Origin: Candidatus Shapirobacteria bacterium
Lineage (GTDB): Bacteria > Patescibacteriota > Microgenomatia > UBA12405
Direction of reading: 5' to 3'
DNA length: 14,181 nucleotides
NCBI GenBank assembly: GCA_018500045.2
Contig: JAHBAQ020000024.1
Location: 1 to 14,181, forward strand
Part shown: in pieces, positions 1 to 7,678 of the stretch
Position numbering within the stretch: the first letter of the stretch is position 1
Layout of the letters: every line of letters starts with the position of its first letter
Notes under the pieces: model-generated
What the model saw: the letters and a program-made list of their open reading frames with translations, nothing else
Databases searched by the model: none
What the model was told of the DNA's origin: nothing
Position numbers and translations under genes: made by a program

Positions 1-2669
1 ATGGCATTACGTTCGCCAAATTGATCCATAGCACCAACTTTGATAAGACTTTCGAGAACTCGTTTGTTAACTTTTTGACTGTCAACTCTAATACAGAAAT
101 CATTGAAATTCACAAATGGTCCGTTTTCGTTTCTCTCGTTGATAATATTTTCGATGGCAGCGTCACCAACATTTTTGATAGCACTAAAACCGAAACGGAT
201 AGCCATACCTTCAAGAGAATTAGGATTTTCTTCAATTTCAAAACCACTGTTGGAACGATTAATGTCGGGTGGGCCAACAATAATGCCGGTTTTTCGGCTT
301 TCTTCGATACCTGTAGTGATTTTTTCGGTATCACCAGATTCGGCAGTGAGTAAGGCACACATGTATTCGACTGGGAAATTAGCTTTCATGTAAGCAGTAC
401 GGTAAGCCAACATACCGTATGAAGCGGCATGAGCTTTGTTGAAACCGTAGCTAGTGAAGGGTTCAATATAGCCAAAAATTTCCTGGGCTTTTTGAGGAGT
501 GTAACCATTACTAATACATCCTTGGATAAATTTCTCCTTTTGAATAGCCATTTCTTCCGGGATTTTTTTACCGATGGCTTTACGGAATTTGTCGACTTCA
601 GTCCAGTTGTAACCAGCAAGTTCGATAGCAGTATACAAACAGTCGTCTTGATAAACCAATAGACCATAAGAACTTTTTAAGAACTTCTCCATTTTTGGGT
701 CAAAAAAAGTTACCGGGGAAGTACCACTTTTGCGAGCAATGTATTCGGGGATAATAGCCATAGGACCGGGACGATAAAGAGCGACCATAGCCATTAAATC
801 CTCGACTCGATTTGGTTTTAGTTCTTTAAGCCATTTGGTCATACCGTCGCCAGAAAGCTGAAAGGTGCCCATAGTATCACCGCGAGAAAGCATATCGAAA
901 GTTTTTTTATCGTCAAGCGGAATTTTACTAAGGTCAACTTTAATATTTTTAGTTTTGCGAACATTGACGACAGCTTGACCCAAGAAAGATAAATTACGGA
1001 TTCCAAGAATATCGAACTTGATTAAGCCGACATCTTCGGCGGCGTGCATTTCATATTGAGTAATGGTTTTATCACCACCAGTTTCTAGTTGAGTTGGAGA
1101 AAATTCATTAATAGTGGTGGGAGAAACAACGATAGCACAAGCGTGAACACTAATATGGCGGGCACAACCTTCGATTTGTTTGGCAAAATCAATAATTTTT
1201 TTGGCGTCTGGATCGGTAGTATAGAGGTCTTTGAGGTCAGGGGTGGTGTCGAGAGCTTTGTCGATGGACATGGGAAAACCTTGAGAGCCTTCAGGGATAA
1301 GCTTACTTATTTTGTCACCGACGACATATTCATATCCCAAAACACGGGCAGTATCACGAACAGCATTTTTGGCCATCATTCTTCCAAAAGTACAAATTTG
1401 AGCCACAGCATCTTTGCCGTATTGATCGATGATGTGGTAAAGCATTTGTTGGCGTTTGTCATCGGCGATGTCTAAGTCAATATCGGGAGGAGAAGGACGG
1501 TCTTTGTTTAAAAACCTTTCAAAAGGAAGTTGGTATATTAATGGGTCAACAGTAGTGATGCCCAGAATAAAAGCAACTAAACAACCACCGGCGGATCCTC
1601 TAGTGTTGGTGGGAGTATCGTTATTTTCAGCCCACTGAATAAAGTCGCGCATAATTAAGAAGTAGGCGGCGTAACCCTTGGTACAAATGACATCCATTTC
1701 ATATTCAATTCGGTCAATAATTTCCTGATTTAAATCATCACCATAATGTTGTTTGGCGGCATCATAAACAGAATCATGCAATGCTTCTTCGGCTGTTTTA
1801 CCTTCGGGTAATTTAAATTTGGGGAAATACCATTTGCCGAGCTCGATTTCGACATTACATTTGTCAGCTATTTTTTGAGTATTTTCTAAGGCATCAGGAA
1901 AATCAGCAAATTGCTCGGCCATTTCTTCTGGAGATTTGATGTAAAAGTCGGGAATATCGAGCATACTAAGACGTTTGGCATCATTAAGAGTAGTTTGGGT
2001 ATTAATCATCATCAAGACGTCTTGAGCGGCAGCATCTTCCTTCTTAAGATAATGAGCATCGTTGGTAGCAATAAGAGGAATGCCTAATTCTCGGCTAATT
2101 TTAATAACACCTTCATTAGCAATATCTTGTCCTTTAAGGCCGGGGTGGCGTTGTATTTCTAGATAATAATCTTCACCAAAAAGTTGCTGAAAATCTTTAG
2201 CTCGTTTTTTGGCTTGTTCATAATTATTATCTAAAATTAATTGACCAATTTCACCTTCAATACAAGCACTACTACATATAAGTCCTTCGTGATATTTAAC
2301 TAAAGTTTCCCAATCTATACGTGGTTTATAGTAGTAACCTTCAATATGGGCGATACTGATTAACTTCATTAAATTTTTATAACCCTGATTATTTTTGGCA
2401 ATTAAAATTAAGTGTTGATTGCGACGATTGTTGGCTGATTTGTCGAGTCGGCCGTTTTGAGCTAAGTAGGTTTCACAGCCAATAAGTGGTTTAATGTCGG
2501 CTTTTTTGCAGGCTTTATAAAATTCAATAACACCATACATAGTGCCGTGATCAGTGATGGCGATAGAATTCATCCCCATTTCTTTGACAGTATTAACTAA
2601 ATTTTTGATTTTAGTTAAACCGTCTAAAAGAGAATATTCGGTGTGGACGTGTAAGTGAACAAAAGACAT
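1..2669 (-). CDS. dnaE: DNA polymerase III subunit alpha (partial, 3' end beyond left edge)
   Basis: This is the replicative polymerase catalytic subunit. I translated 889 codons without a stop from the ATG at 2669 to the left edge, so only the C-terminal part is missing (E. coli alpha is 1160 aa). The N-terminal PHP domain (about 1-215) keeps a full set of likely metal ligands: H7, H9, D16, H41, E66, H86, C136, D204 and H206. E. coli has lost some of these, so metal-dependent 3'-5' proofreading by the PHP domain is plausible, as known for Thermus-type enzymes. The polymerase core shows RGSAGG at 357-362, the PDIDLD motif with D396 and D398, and KFD with D553. These align with E. coli D401, D403 and D555. 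YGFNKAHAASY-type finger residues follow near 1/5 of the way in from the left edge. It is the last visible gene of the leftward run, 83 bp after htpX. There is no clear Shine-Dalgarno. The identification is firm. Confidence 0.97.
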   Translation of the reverse strand, partial: MSFVHLHVHTEYSLLDGLTKIKNLVNTVKEMGMNSIAITDHGTMYGVIEFYKACKKADIKPLIGCETYLAQNGRLDKSANNRRNQHLILIAKNNQGYKNLMKLISIAHIEGYYYKPRIDWETLVKYHEGLICSSACIEGEIGQLILDNNYEQAKKRAKDFQQLFGEDYYLEIQRHPGLKGQDIANEGVIKISRELGIPLIATNDAHYLKKEDAAAQDVLMMINTQTTLNDAKRLSMLDIPDFYIKSPEEMAEQFADFPDALENTQKIADKCNVEIELGKWYFPKFKLPEGKTAEEALHDSVYDAAKQHYGDDLNQEIIDRIEYEMDVICTKGYAAYFLIMRDFIQWAENNDTPTNTRGSAGGCLVAFILGITTVDPLIYQLPFERFLNKDRPSPPDIDLDIADDKRQQMLYHIIDQYGKDAVAQICTFGRMMAKNAVRDTARVLGYEYVVGDKISKLIPEGSQGFPMSIDKALDTTPDLKDLYTTDPDAKKIIDFAKQIEGCARHISVHACAIVVSPTTINEFSPTQLETGGDKTITQYEMHAAEDVGLIKFDILGIRNLSFLGQAVVNVRKTKNIKVDLSKIPLDDKKTFDMLSRGDTMGTFQLSGDGMTKWLKELKPNRVEDLMAMVALYRPGPMAIIPEYIARKSGTSPVTFFDPKMEKFLKSSYGLLVYQDDCLYTAIELAGYNWTEVDKFRKAIGKKIPEEMAIQKEKFIQGCISNGYTPQKAQEIFGYIEPFTSYGFNKAHAASYGMLAYRTAYMKANFPVEYMCALLTAESGDTEKITTGIEESRKTGIIVGPPDINRSNSGFEIEENPNSLEGMAIRFGFSAIKNVGDAAIENIINERNENGPFVNFNDFCIRVDSQKVNKRVLESLIKVGAMDQFGERNA

Positions 2670-2678
2670 ATTAGTAGT

Positions 2679-2706
2679 TTAAAGTTAAAAGTAAAAAGTT
2701 AAAAGG
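2679..2706. repeat. Four tandem degenerate heptamers upstream of dnaE
   Basis: On the + strand the stretch reads as TTAAAGT, TAAAAGT, AAAAAGT, TAAAAGG: four 7-base units with the core AAAGT. In the direction of dnaE transcription the unit is ACTTTNN. It lies 9 bp before the dnaE start, in the htpX-dnaE gap. A matching array precedes htpX. The function is unknown. Confidence 0.6.
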
Positions 2707-2752
2707 CTAATAAAATAAGTCAAATTTTGAAAATACTGATATTGTGCGGTGA

Positions 2753-3640
2753 TTAAAGCATTTGTTGAAGGGCTTTGACACGATCTTCAATAGGTGGATG
2801 GGTAGAAAAAAGACTAGCAATTTTGTTGCCTTTAAATGGATTAGTAATGTAAAGCGAGGCAGTGGCAGTAGAAGCGGTATCAAAGACAATATTATCTTGA
2901 GAAATTTTAGTGAGAGCGTTAATTAGACCTTGGGGTTGACGGGTTAGTTTAACAGCTGAGGCATCAGCAAAATATTCGCGGCGGCGAGAAATAGCTAATT
3001 GAATTAGTTGGGCAATAATTGGAGCGAAAATAATTAGAATAAAACCAAGAATAGCGATGAGATTACCGCTTTGGTTATCTTCCCTGTCATTATCTCTTTT
3101 AAAAAATGACGATCTATAGGCCATATTGATAATTATCGATAATGAGCCGATTAAAATACTGACGATGGTCATTAGTAAGATATCGTAATTTTTGATGTGG
3201 GAAAGTTCGTGAGCAACAACCCCTTCGAGTTCGGTACGATTAAGTTTTTCGAGTAAGCCGGTGGTAACACAGACAACAGCGTGATTTGGATCTCGACCAG
3301 TAGCAAAAGCATTCATAGCATCGGTTTCGATAACATAAATTTTGGGCACTGGAGTTTGATTGGTGATACTTAAGTTTTCTACTACAGTGTAAAAGTCAAA
3401 AAATTCTTTTCGAGTAGCTGGTCTGGCTTGGTTTAAAGTTAGGACAATTTTGTCGCCCCAAAAATAACTGGCAAAAGATGATCCTAGGGATAAAACGAAA
3501 GCAAAAAACAAAAGTGAATTATCGAGGTTATAAGTATGGGTAATAATCAGAGCCACACCAATAATGAAGGCAGTGAAAAAAGAAATAATCACGCCTGAAC
3601 GAATTTTATTTTTGGTGATTTGCTCGTAAAAATTAAGCAT
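2753..3640 (-). CDS. htpX: HtpX-like M48 family membrane zinc metalloprotease
   Basis: This is an integral membrane protease of 295 aa, close to the family length. Hydrophobic segments lie at about 17-34, 42-60, 155-174 and 196-216. The zinc motif HELSH is at 144-148, with H144 and H148 as ligands and E145 as catalytic base. The third ligand is probably E222 in RRREYFADASAV. The C-terminal STHPPIEDRV signature (279-288) is typical of the family. HtpX proteases cleave damaged or misassembled membrane proteins at the cytoplasmic face. The gene follows lemA by 53 bp, and htpX-lemA pairs recur in many bacteria, which suggests a shared envelope-quality role. The ATG at 3640 lies 8 bp from a four-unit heptamer array, and a possible TATACT box is embedded in that array. 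The call is firm for family and inferred for substrate. Confidence 0.93.
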   Translation of the reverse strand: MLNFYEQITKNKIRSGVIISFFTAFIIGVALIITHTYNLDNSLLFFAFVLSLGSSFASYFWGDKIVLTLNQARPATRKEFFDFYTVVENLSITNQTPVPKIYVIETDAMNAFATGRDPNHAVVCVTTGLLEKLNRTELEGVVAHELSHIKNYDILLMTIVSILIGSLSIIINMAYRSSFFKRDNDREDNQSGNLIAILGFILIIFAPIIAQLIQLAISRRREYFADASAVKLTRQPQGLINALTKISQDNIVFDTASTATASLYITNPFKGNKIASLFSTHPPIEDRVKALQQML

Positions 3641-3648
3641 ACTTTAGT

Positions 3649-3676
3649 AGAAAGTATAAAGTGGAAAGTTTAAAGT
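3649..3676. repeat. Four tandem degenerate heptamers upstream of htpX
   Basis: Reading the + strand, the units are AGAAAGT, ATAAAGT, GGAAAGT and TTAAAGT, in perfect 7-base register with the invariant core AAAGT. The array sits in the lemA-htpX gap, 8 bp before the htpX start, and mirrors the one before dnaE. Confidence 0.6.
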
Positions 3677-3693
3677 TATAAATAAAACAACTT

Positions 3694-4272
3694 TTATAAA
3701 TTTACTTTTGGATTTTTGAGATCTTCAGAGGTGACTGTGGTAGCAGAAACACTATCTGGCATAGATAAACCTTTTTCTTCTTTAAAACCAAAGAGTTGAG
3801 CAATCCAAAGACCAGGGATGGTGGCAATGCTAGTATTGTAGTCGGCGGTAAGATCAATTAGAGTTCGACGAGCATACATAATTTTGTCAGCAGTATCTCG
3901 AAGTTCGTCCATAAGATTGTTGACTAAACCAGAAGATTGAATTTCTGGATTACTTTCAACGACAACTCTAAGAGAACTAAGGACTTTGTTAACACTTTCC
4001 TGAGCCTTATCGATTAATTTTGGGTTATTATTAGAGGCGGCGGTTTCGACCATTTTTCGAGCACTAGTTAATTCATCAAAAATACCTTTTTCGTGTTTCA
4101 TAAAGCCTTTAACCGAGTCAACAAGATTAGGGATCAGATCGGCTTGACGTTTGAGTTGGTTACCAATTTCTTGAAGAGAGGCTTTGATTCGAACTTGAAG
4201 AGTTTTAAATTTATTATAAAAACTCATTAGGACTAAGGCTAGGATAATAATGATGGCGAGGAAGATAAACAT
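3694..4272 (-). CDS. lemA: LemA family membrane protein
   Basis: The protein has 192 aa, the usual LemA size. A single N-terminal membrane segment (about 2-18) is followed by a short basic stretch and a mainly alpha-helical domain. The family signature KRQADLIPNLV at 41-51 is present, and a helix with MKHEKGIFDELTSARK follows. LemA proteins are thought to be anchored by the N-terminal helix with the helical bundle outside the membrane. Their biochemical role is not settled. The gene sits between the family X polymerase (18-bp gap) and htpX (53-bp gap) on the same strand. The htpX adjacency is the best functional hint. The last 25 residues are polar and probably disordered. The start ATG is clear because the membrane helix begins directly after it. 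No Shine-Dalgarno is seen. Confidence 0.93.
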   Translation of the reverse strand: MFIFLAIIIILALVLMSFYNKFKTLQVRIKASLQEIGNQLKRQADLIPNLVDSVKGFMKHEKGIFDELTSARKMVETAASNNNPKLIDKAQESVNKVLSSLRVVVESNPEIQSSGLVNNLMDELRDTADKIMYARRTLIDLTADYNTSIATIPGLWIAQLFGFKEEKGLSMPDSVSATTVTSEDLKNPKVNL

Positions 4273-4290
4273 ACTTATTTTGAATAAATT

Positions 4291-5331
4291 TTAATGTGAT
4301 TGATTATAACATTTTTTAGCGTCTTCAATTTCTTTTTCACCAAGACGTAGCTCGGGTTTGATGTAGTCTAATTTGAGAAAATTATAGAGTTTTTCTTCGG
4401 TTTCAAATGTATGTATTTTACCAGTTTTAAGGTCTTTAATACCATATTCAGAGACAGAATAACCCAAAGACAGGGCGTATTTGCGTAACAAAATATTGTG
4501 TTGACGAGAACCAGTAAAGTGCTGGACTAATGAGGCAAAATTTTTGGCAGGTTGAATCATAATATCAACACGAATATCGGGATAAATCTTAATAGATGCT
4601 TTTTTGGATCCGCGATTAATAGTTTGAATATTGTCAGAATATTCGAGAAATTTATCTAAAATTAGTTCTGACTTCTCGGCTTTAGCAACTAAATCGATAT
4701 CTCCGACTGTGGTGGAATGACGACGAAGGCTACCTAAAGCGATAAATTCAATTTTAGGGAATTCTTTTTTTAAAAAAGAAATAATTTTGTCGGCATTATC
4801 TTTGGCTTCTTGATAACTCATTCGGCGAGATTGACCTAGGAAAATTAAAGTATTTTTTAAAATGGATTGCTCTGATTTGACACCAAAATGAGGCCAATTT
4901 CTGATTTTACCTTGGCGACAGTACTTAATTAATTGATCTAAGGCTTTAATTGGATCTTTAGAAAATTTAAGTTTTTTAGTTAAAACAGAGGCGGTTTTTG
5001 GACCAATACTGTTGATCTTAGTAAAAGTAAAAACTAAAGGAGAAATCCCTTTAAAAGCTTTGATGATATGTGGGTGAAGTTTATTTTTGGTAAAAAGATA
5101 AGTAATTTTAGTAAAAATATTAGGACCAATACCGGGGATGTTGTCAAATAGTGCGGGATTTTTTTGCCAAAGTTTAAAGACAGATTCGGGGTAAGTCAAA
5201 ATAGTTTCGGCGGCATCCTGATAGGATTTAATCCGGAAAAAATTTTTCTTCTTAATCTCGTAGGCAGTAGCAATATTTTGAAGTAACTGGGCAACCTCGG
5301 CATTAGAGTAGTCTTTTTTGGATTTACTCAT
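4291..5331 (-). CDS. Family X DNA polymerase (PolX/pol beta-like) lacking the PHP domain
   Basis: This is probably a gap-filling repair polymerase. Its 346 aa begin with a pol beta-like 8-kDa region (10-95) containing a helix-hairpin-helix at PGIGP (66-70). A second HhH follows at INSIGPKTA (106-114). The nucleotidyltransferase motif is GS at 200-201, R203, R204 and then GDIDL, giving metal-binding D211 and D213. The third aspartate is D256 in RVDIMI. The nucleotide-pocket TGS is at 274-276. The protein ends near PELR..E.EIE, where bacterial PolX (about 570 aa) normally continues into a C-terminal PHP exonuclease domain. That domain is absent, and the next gene starts 18 bp later in an unrelated family. 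The gene lies 30 bp after purA and may have its own promoter: a CATAAT box at 5338-5343 ends 6 bases before the ATG. The family call is firm; the physiological role is inferred. Confidence 0.93.
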   Translation of the reverse strand: MSKSKKDYSNAEVAQLLQNIATAYEIKKKNFFRIKSYQDAAETILTYPESVFKLWQKNPALFDNIPGIGPNIFTKITYLFTKNKLHPHIIKAFKGISPLVFTFTKINSIGPKTASVLTKKLKFSKDPIKALDQLIKYCRQGKIRNWPHFGVKSEQSILKNTLIFLGQSRRMSYQEAKDNADKIISFLKKEFPKIEFIALGSLRRHSTTVGDIDLVAKAEKSELILDKFLEYSDNIQTINRGSKKASIKIYPDIRVDIMIQPAKNFASLVQHFTGSRQHNILLRKYALSLGYSVSEYGIKDLKTGKIHTFETEEKLYNFLKLDYIKPELRLGEKEIEDAKKCYNQSH

Positions 5332-5361
5332 TAAACAATTATGACACCAAACAGATGATTG

Positions 5362-6756
5362 TTAAATCCTGATTATTTGTTTCCTTTCTGGACCGGTACC
5401 TAAAATAGTTACACGACAATTGGTAATCTTTGAGATTAAGTTAATATAATCTTTGGCTTCCTGGGGAAGTTCATCAAAACTTTTCGATAAACTAACTCTG
5501 TCTCCATTCCAAGAAGGGATTTCTGTATACACCGGTTCGACATTATCAAGCCACCACTGATACGGACGGTAATCAATTTTTTCTCCGGTTGTTTTTGATC
5601 GATATTCGGTACAAATTTTGATTGGATCTCCTGGCTTGGTGGCATCCATATGACTGATAGCTAATTCATTGGCGTGGCTAACTTTGGCATAAAAGGCAGT
5701 AGAAACCATATCAGGAAAAACAATATCGCGAGGTCTGCCAGTAGTTCCGCCAAATTCGTGAAAATTATCTCGATACCAGCCAGCTAACTCGTCGGGCATT
5801 TGAGTGGGTAATTTTCTGGATCCGACACTGGAACAGTAAAGTTTACTGATACCAATGCGATGTTCTATATCTAAATGATTTACAATGCCCTCAGTGGCAG
5901 CGTCTATACCGACAAATGAAGTATCTGAAGCAGTAATATCCGGCTTGACACCATATTCCTGGTGAAGTCCCATACCTTGGGACATTTCAAATAGGAAAGC
6001 GTAACGTACTGGATTATTCCACGATTCTTTGAGAAATTGGTAAACATCACTAACATAAGGAGTGATTATTTCACGATAGTGTTTTATATCAGATAAGAAC
6101 TTTTGTTTGTCCCCAACTGGTCTTTTTTCACCCTTAGTGTCGGAAAAAATAGGAACAGCGATCGAGGACATATCACCTACACCCATACCGTTAATGATCT
6201 GACTATAGAAATCGTAATGTCTTTCGAATAAATCAAAGTTACCTTCGATTAAATCTTTGACATAAAGTTGTTGACGTAAGACTCTGTCGGCGTATGCTGG
6301 ACTGATACCTTGACCAGTGGCACCCTTACCAACATCTTTACTTTTTAGAGCAAACTCAAAAGCTTGGTGAGTAGGTAAGGCTAAAGTAGCACCGCTACTA
6401 ACTTTGATGGATGGATTCTGTTTTTTTCCGGATATTTCCTTAACTTTTTCAATTTCATAAATTAATCCCTGTGGGTTGACAACTTTGCCATTTCCGAGAA
6501 TGGCGTAAACATTTTCGTTAAAAACACCACTAGGTAGTTGATGTAAATTAATGGCGATATTTTCACCACTACTTCGGTTAATTTCAACTCGGTGTCCGGC
6601 ATTAGCTCCACCGTTGACGCTGTAATCGATACATATTAAGCCGCGACTGACATATTCTTCAACTATTTCGTCGGCGAATTTGGCTTTACCTTCGTCACCC
6701 CACTGGGCACCTTGAATAGCACTACTGTTTGGACGACTTTCTACATTTTTTGTCAT
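5362..6756 (-). CDS. purA: Adenylosuccinate synthetase, divergent
   Basis: PurA joins IMP and aspartate using GTP in the first committed step to AMP. The protein has 464 aa, slightly longer than the usual 430. The signature GAQWGDEGKAK (17-27) holds the catalytic D21 but has Ala where most have Gly. NGGANAGH follows, with catalytic H55. LPSGVF, GNGKVV and the aspartate-loop TTGRPR (338-343) are recognisable. Two substitutions stand out. The usual TGRG motif reads TGQG, with Q149 replacing the arginine that reaches across the dimer to the IMP phosphate. The guanine-recognition TKLD-type motif reads SHMD (368-371). D21 argues against the diaminopurine-forming PurZ branch, which lacks this base. 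No other de novo purine gene is in the window, so salvage or AMP-GMP interconversion is a fair inference. The ATG at 6756 sits 5 bases from a TAAAAT box at 6762-6767. Confidence 0.9.
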   Translation of the reverse strand: MTKNVESRPNSSAIQGAQWGDEGKAKFADEIVEEYVSRGLICIDYSVNGGANAGHRVEINRSSGENIAINLHQLPSGVFNENVYAILGNGKVVNPQGLIYEIEKVKEISGKKQNPSIKVSSGATLALPTHQAFEFALKSKDVGKGATGQGISPAYADRVLRQQLYVKDLIEGNFDLFERHYDFYSQIINGMGVGDMSSIAVPIFSDTKGEKRPVGDKQKFLSDIKHYREIITPYVSDVYQFLKESWNNPVRYAFLFEMSQGMGLHQEYGVKPDITASDTSFVGIDAATEGIVNHLDIEHRIGISKLYCSSVGSRKLPTQMPDELAGWYRDNFHEFGGTTGRPRDIVFPDMVSTAFYAKVSHANELAISHMDATKPGDPIKICTEYRSKTTGEKIDYRPYQWWLDNVEPVYTEIPSWNGDRVSLSKSFDELPQEAKDYINLISKITNCRVTILGTGPERKQIIRI

Positions 6757-6860
6757 ATGTTATTTTAGGTTTAAAGATCAGTTAAAGAAACTAATTTATT
6801 TGATTAAAAGAAACCTGTATAATTGGGAAATAGATATTTTTTGGGCGAATTATCAGAACG

Positions 6861-6889
6861 TTGAGTAAACGAATTAATTTTGATATAGT
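6861..6889 (+). promoter_or_regulatory. Promoter of tRNA-Asp
   Basis: A -35 box TTGAGT (6861-6866) and a -10 box TATAGT (6884-6889) are separated by exactly 17 bp. TG at 6881-6882 makes this an extended -10 element. Transcription would start near 6896, about 16 bases before the mature tRNA. Confidence 0.75.
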
Positions 6890-6911
6890 ATCAAAGTACT
6901 TAATAGACCAA

Positions 6912-6985
6912 GGGCTCGTGGTGCAGCGGTCTAGCACATCCGCCTGTCACGCGGAAGATCGTGGGTTCGAATCCCATCGGGCCCG
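6912..6985 (+). tRNA. tRNA-Asp (anticodon GTC)
   Basis: This 74-base cloverleaf has a full 7-bp acceptor stem (6912-6918 with 6978-6984, one G-U). Its D stem is GTGC/GCAC. The anticodon stem is TCCGC/GCGGA around the loop CTGTCAC, with GTC at 6946-6948. The T arm has the standard TTCGAAT loop. The discriminator base is G6985, as expected for Asp. CCA is not encoded, so a CCA-adding enzyme is needed. A good promoter lies upstream and an intrinsic terminator 11 bases downstream. The 3' end is echoed imperfectly at 7637-7646 (see repeats). Confidence 0.97.
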
Positions 6986-7024
6986 CTTGTGAAATTAATC
7001 CCCTATTTTAGGGGATTTTTTTGA
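6978..7024 (+). repeat. Direct repeat copy 1: tRNA-Asp 3' end plus terminator
   Basis: This copy contains the last bases of tRNA-Asp (CGGGCCCGCTT, 6978-6988) and a 28-base terminator segment (6997-7024). The 28-base segment recurs without a mismatch at 7651-7678. The tRNA-end part recurs with one base missing at 7637-7646. The spacing is 654 bp between the exact segments. Together the two copies bracket the nuclease-like gene. Confidence 0.75.
6997..7022 (+). terminator. Intrinsic terminator after tRNA-Asp
   Basis: A perfect 9-bp stem, AATCCCCTA with TAGGGGATT, has a TTT loop. The stem's closing TT runs on into TTTTT, giving seven consecutive T. This is a textbook rho-independent terminator for the tRNA transcript. 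Confidence 0.88.
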
Positions 7025-7130
7025 CGATGTGGTAAAAAATGTAGTTTTTGAAAATTGTTTGTGTTTGTAATTTTTATTTTTGTAATATTAGTTGAGTGTT
7101 TATGGCTTTTGATGTGTGATAGATTTGATT

Positions 7131-7613
7131 ATGGATAAAAAGAAAAAGTTTTTAGTGGATAGTATAAAAGGTAAGATTACGGATTTAATTTTTGAGAGGA
7201 TGATGAAAAATGATCCGAACCATTGTTTTACTGTTATTCCTTTTGGTTATGAATATACAATTCCAGAATTAGCCCAGTATCAAGATCTTATTGAAAATAA
7301 TACAGTTTTATCTTCTATCAGAAGGTCTCCTGATTTTATTCTGATTAAGAATGATAAGACTAAAGTTTATTTTGTAGAGGTTAAATATAGAAAATATTTG
7401 CATAAAATTGATATTTTTGAACGATCCAAAGAAATTGTTAGATATTGGCCTGATACTTTTTTGTTTTTGGCAACCCAGGATGGTTTTTATTTTGATAGTT
7501 GTAAAGAAATCATTGCTAACAATGGGCTAATTAATAAATTGAATAAGAATATTGTTTCAGTTGAAACACAGATTGAATACCTTTCTATATTAAAAGATTT
7601 TATTCGAATTTAG
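7131..7613 (+). CDS. PD-(D/E)XK nuclease-like protein of unknown role
   Basis: I do not recognise a named family. The 160-residue product has the hallmark of the restriction-endonuclease fold. PD at 67-68 is followed by a charged turn, then a beta strand ending in EVK (E83, K85). E22 in the first helix (ITDLIFERMM) could be the outer acidic residue. Aromatic strands follow (FLFLATQDGFYF). There are no membrane segments. It stands alone on this strand, downstream of tRNA-Asp, with no partner methylase or integrase. It ends 37 bp before a second copy of the tRNA terminator. I chose the ATG at 7131; a GTG 15 bases upstream (7116) is in frame. There is no convincing Shine-Dalgarno at either. DNA cleavage is inferred from the motif only. 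Restriction, repair or homing-type activity are all possible. Confidence 0.72.
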   Translation: MDKKKKFLVDSIKGKITDLIFERMMKNDPNHCFTVIPFGYEYTIPELAQYQDLIENNTVLSSIRRSPDFILIKNDKTKVYFVEVKYRKYLHKIDIFERSKEIVRYWPDTFLFLATQDGFYFDSCKEIIANNGLINKLNKNIVSVETQIEYLSILKDFIRI

Positions 7614-7636
7614 AAACGTTCCAATATCGTTCCATA

Positions 7637-7678
7637 CGGCCCGCTTTGTAAATCCCCTATTTTAGGGGATTTTTTTGA
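7637..7678 (+). repeat. Direct repeat copy 2: degraded tRNA-Asp end plus terminator
   Basis: CGGCCCGCTT (7637-7646) resembles the tRNA-Asp 3' end with one G missing, and CCAT just upstream also matches. Bases 7651-7678 are identical to 6997-7024. The right part of this copy forms the last codons and stop of the leftward gene at 7662-8045. Confidence 0.72.
7651..7676 (+). terminator. Intrinsic terminator after the nuclease-like gene
   Basis: It has the same 9-bp stem, TTT loop and seven-T run as the terminator after tRNA-Asp. Read rightward it ends the nuclease-like transcript. Read leftward the hairpin lies at the end of the convergent gene but has only a short TTTA tail, so termination in that direction is less certain. 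Confidence 0.85.

Noticed and set aside
1089..1638. Plus-strand ORFs inside dnaE (and others at 21-662)
   Set aside because: They are shadows of the continuous, motif-rich dnaE frame on the minus strand.
6811..6824. A plus-strand TATAAT at 6818-6823 as a promoter for tRNA-Asp
   Set aside because: It has no -35 at a workable distance and lies far from the tRNA. The TTGAGT-17-TATAGT promoter at 6861-6889 is better.
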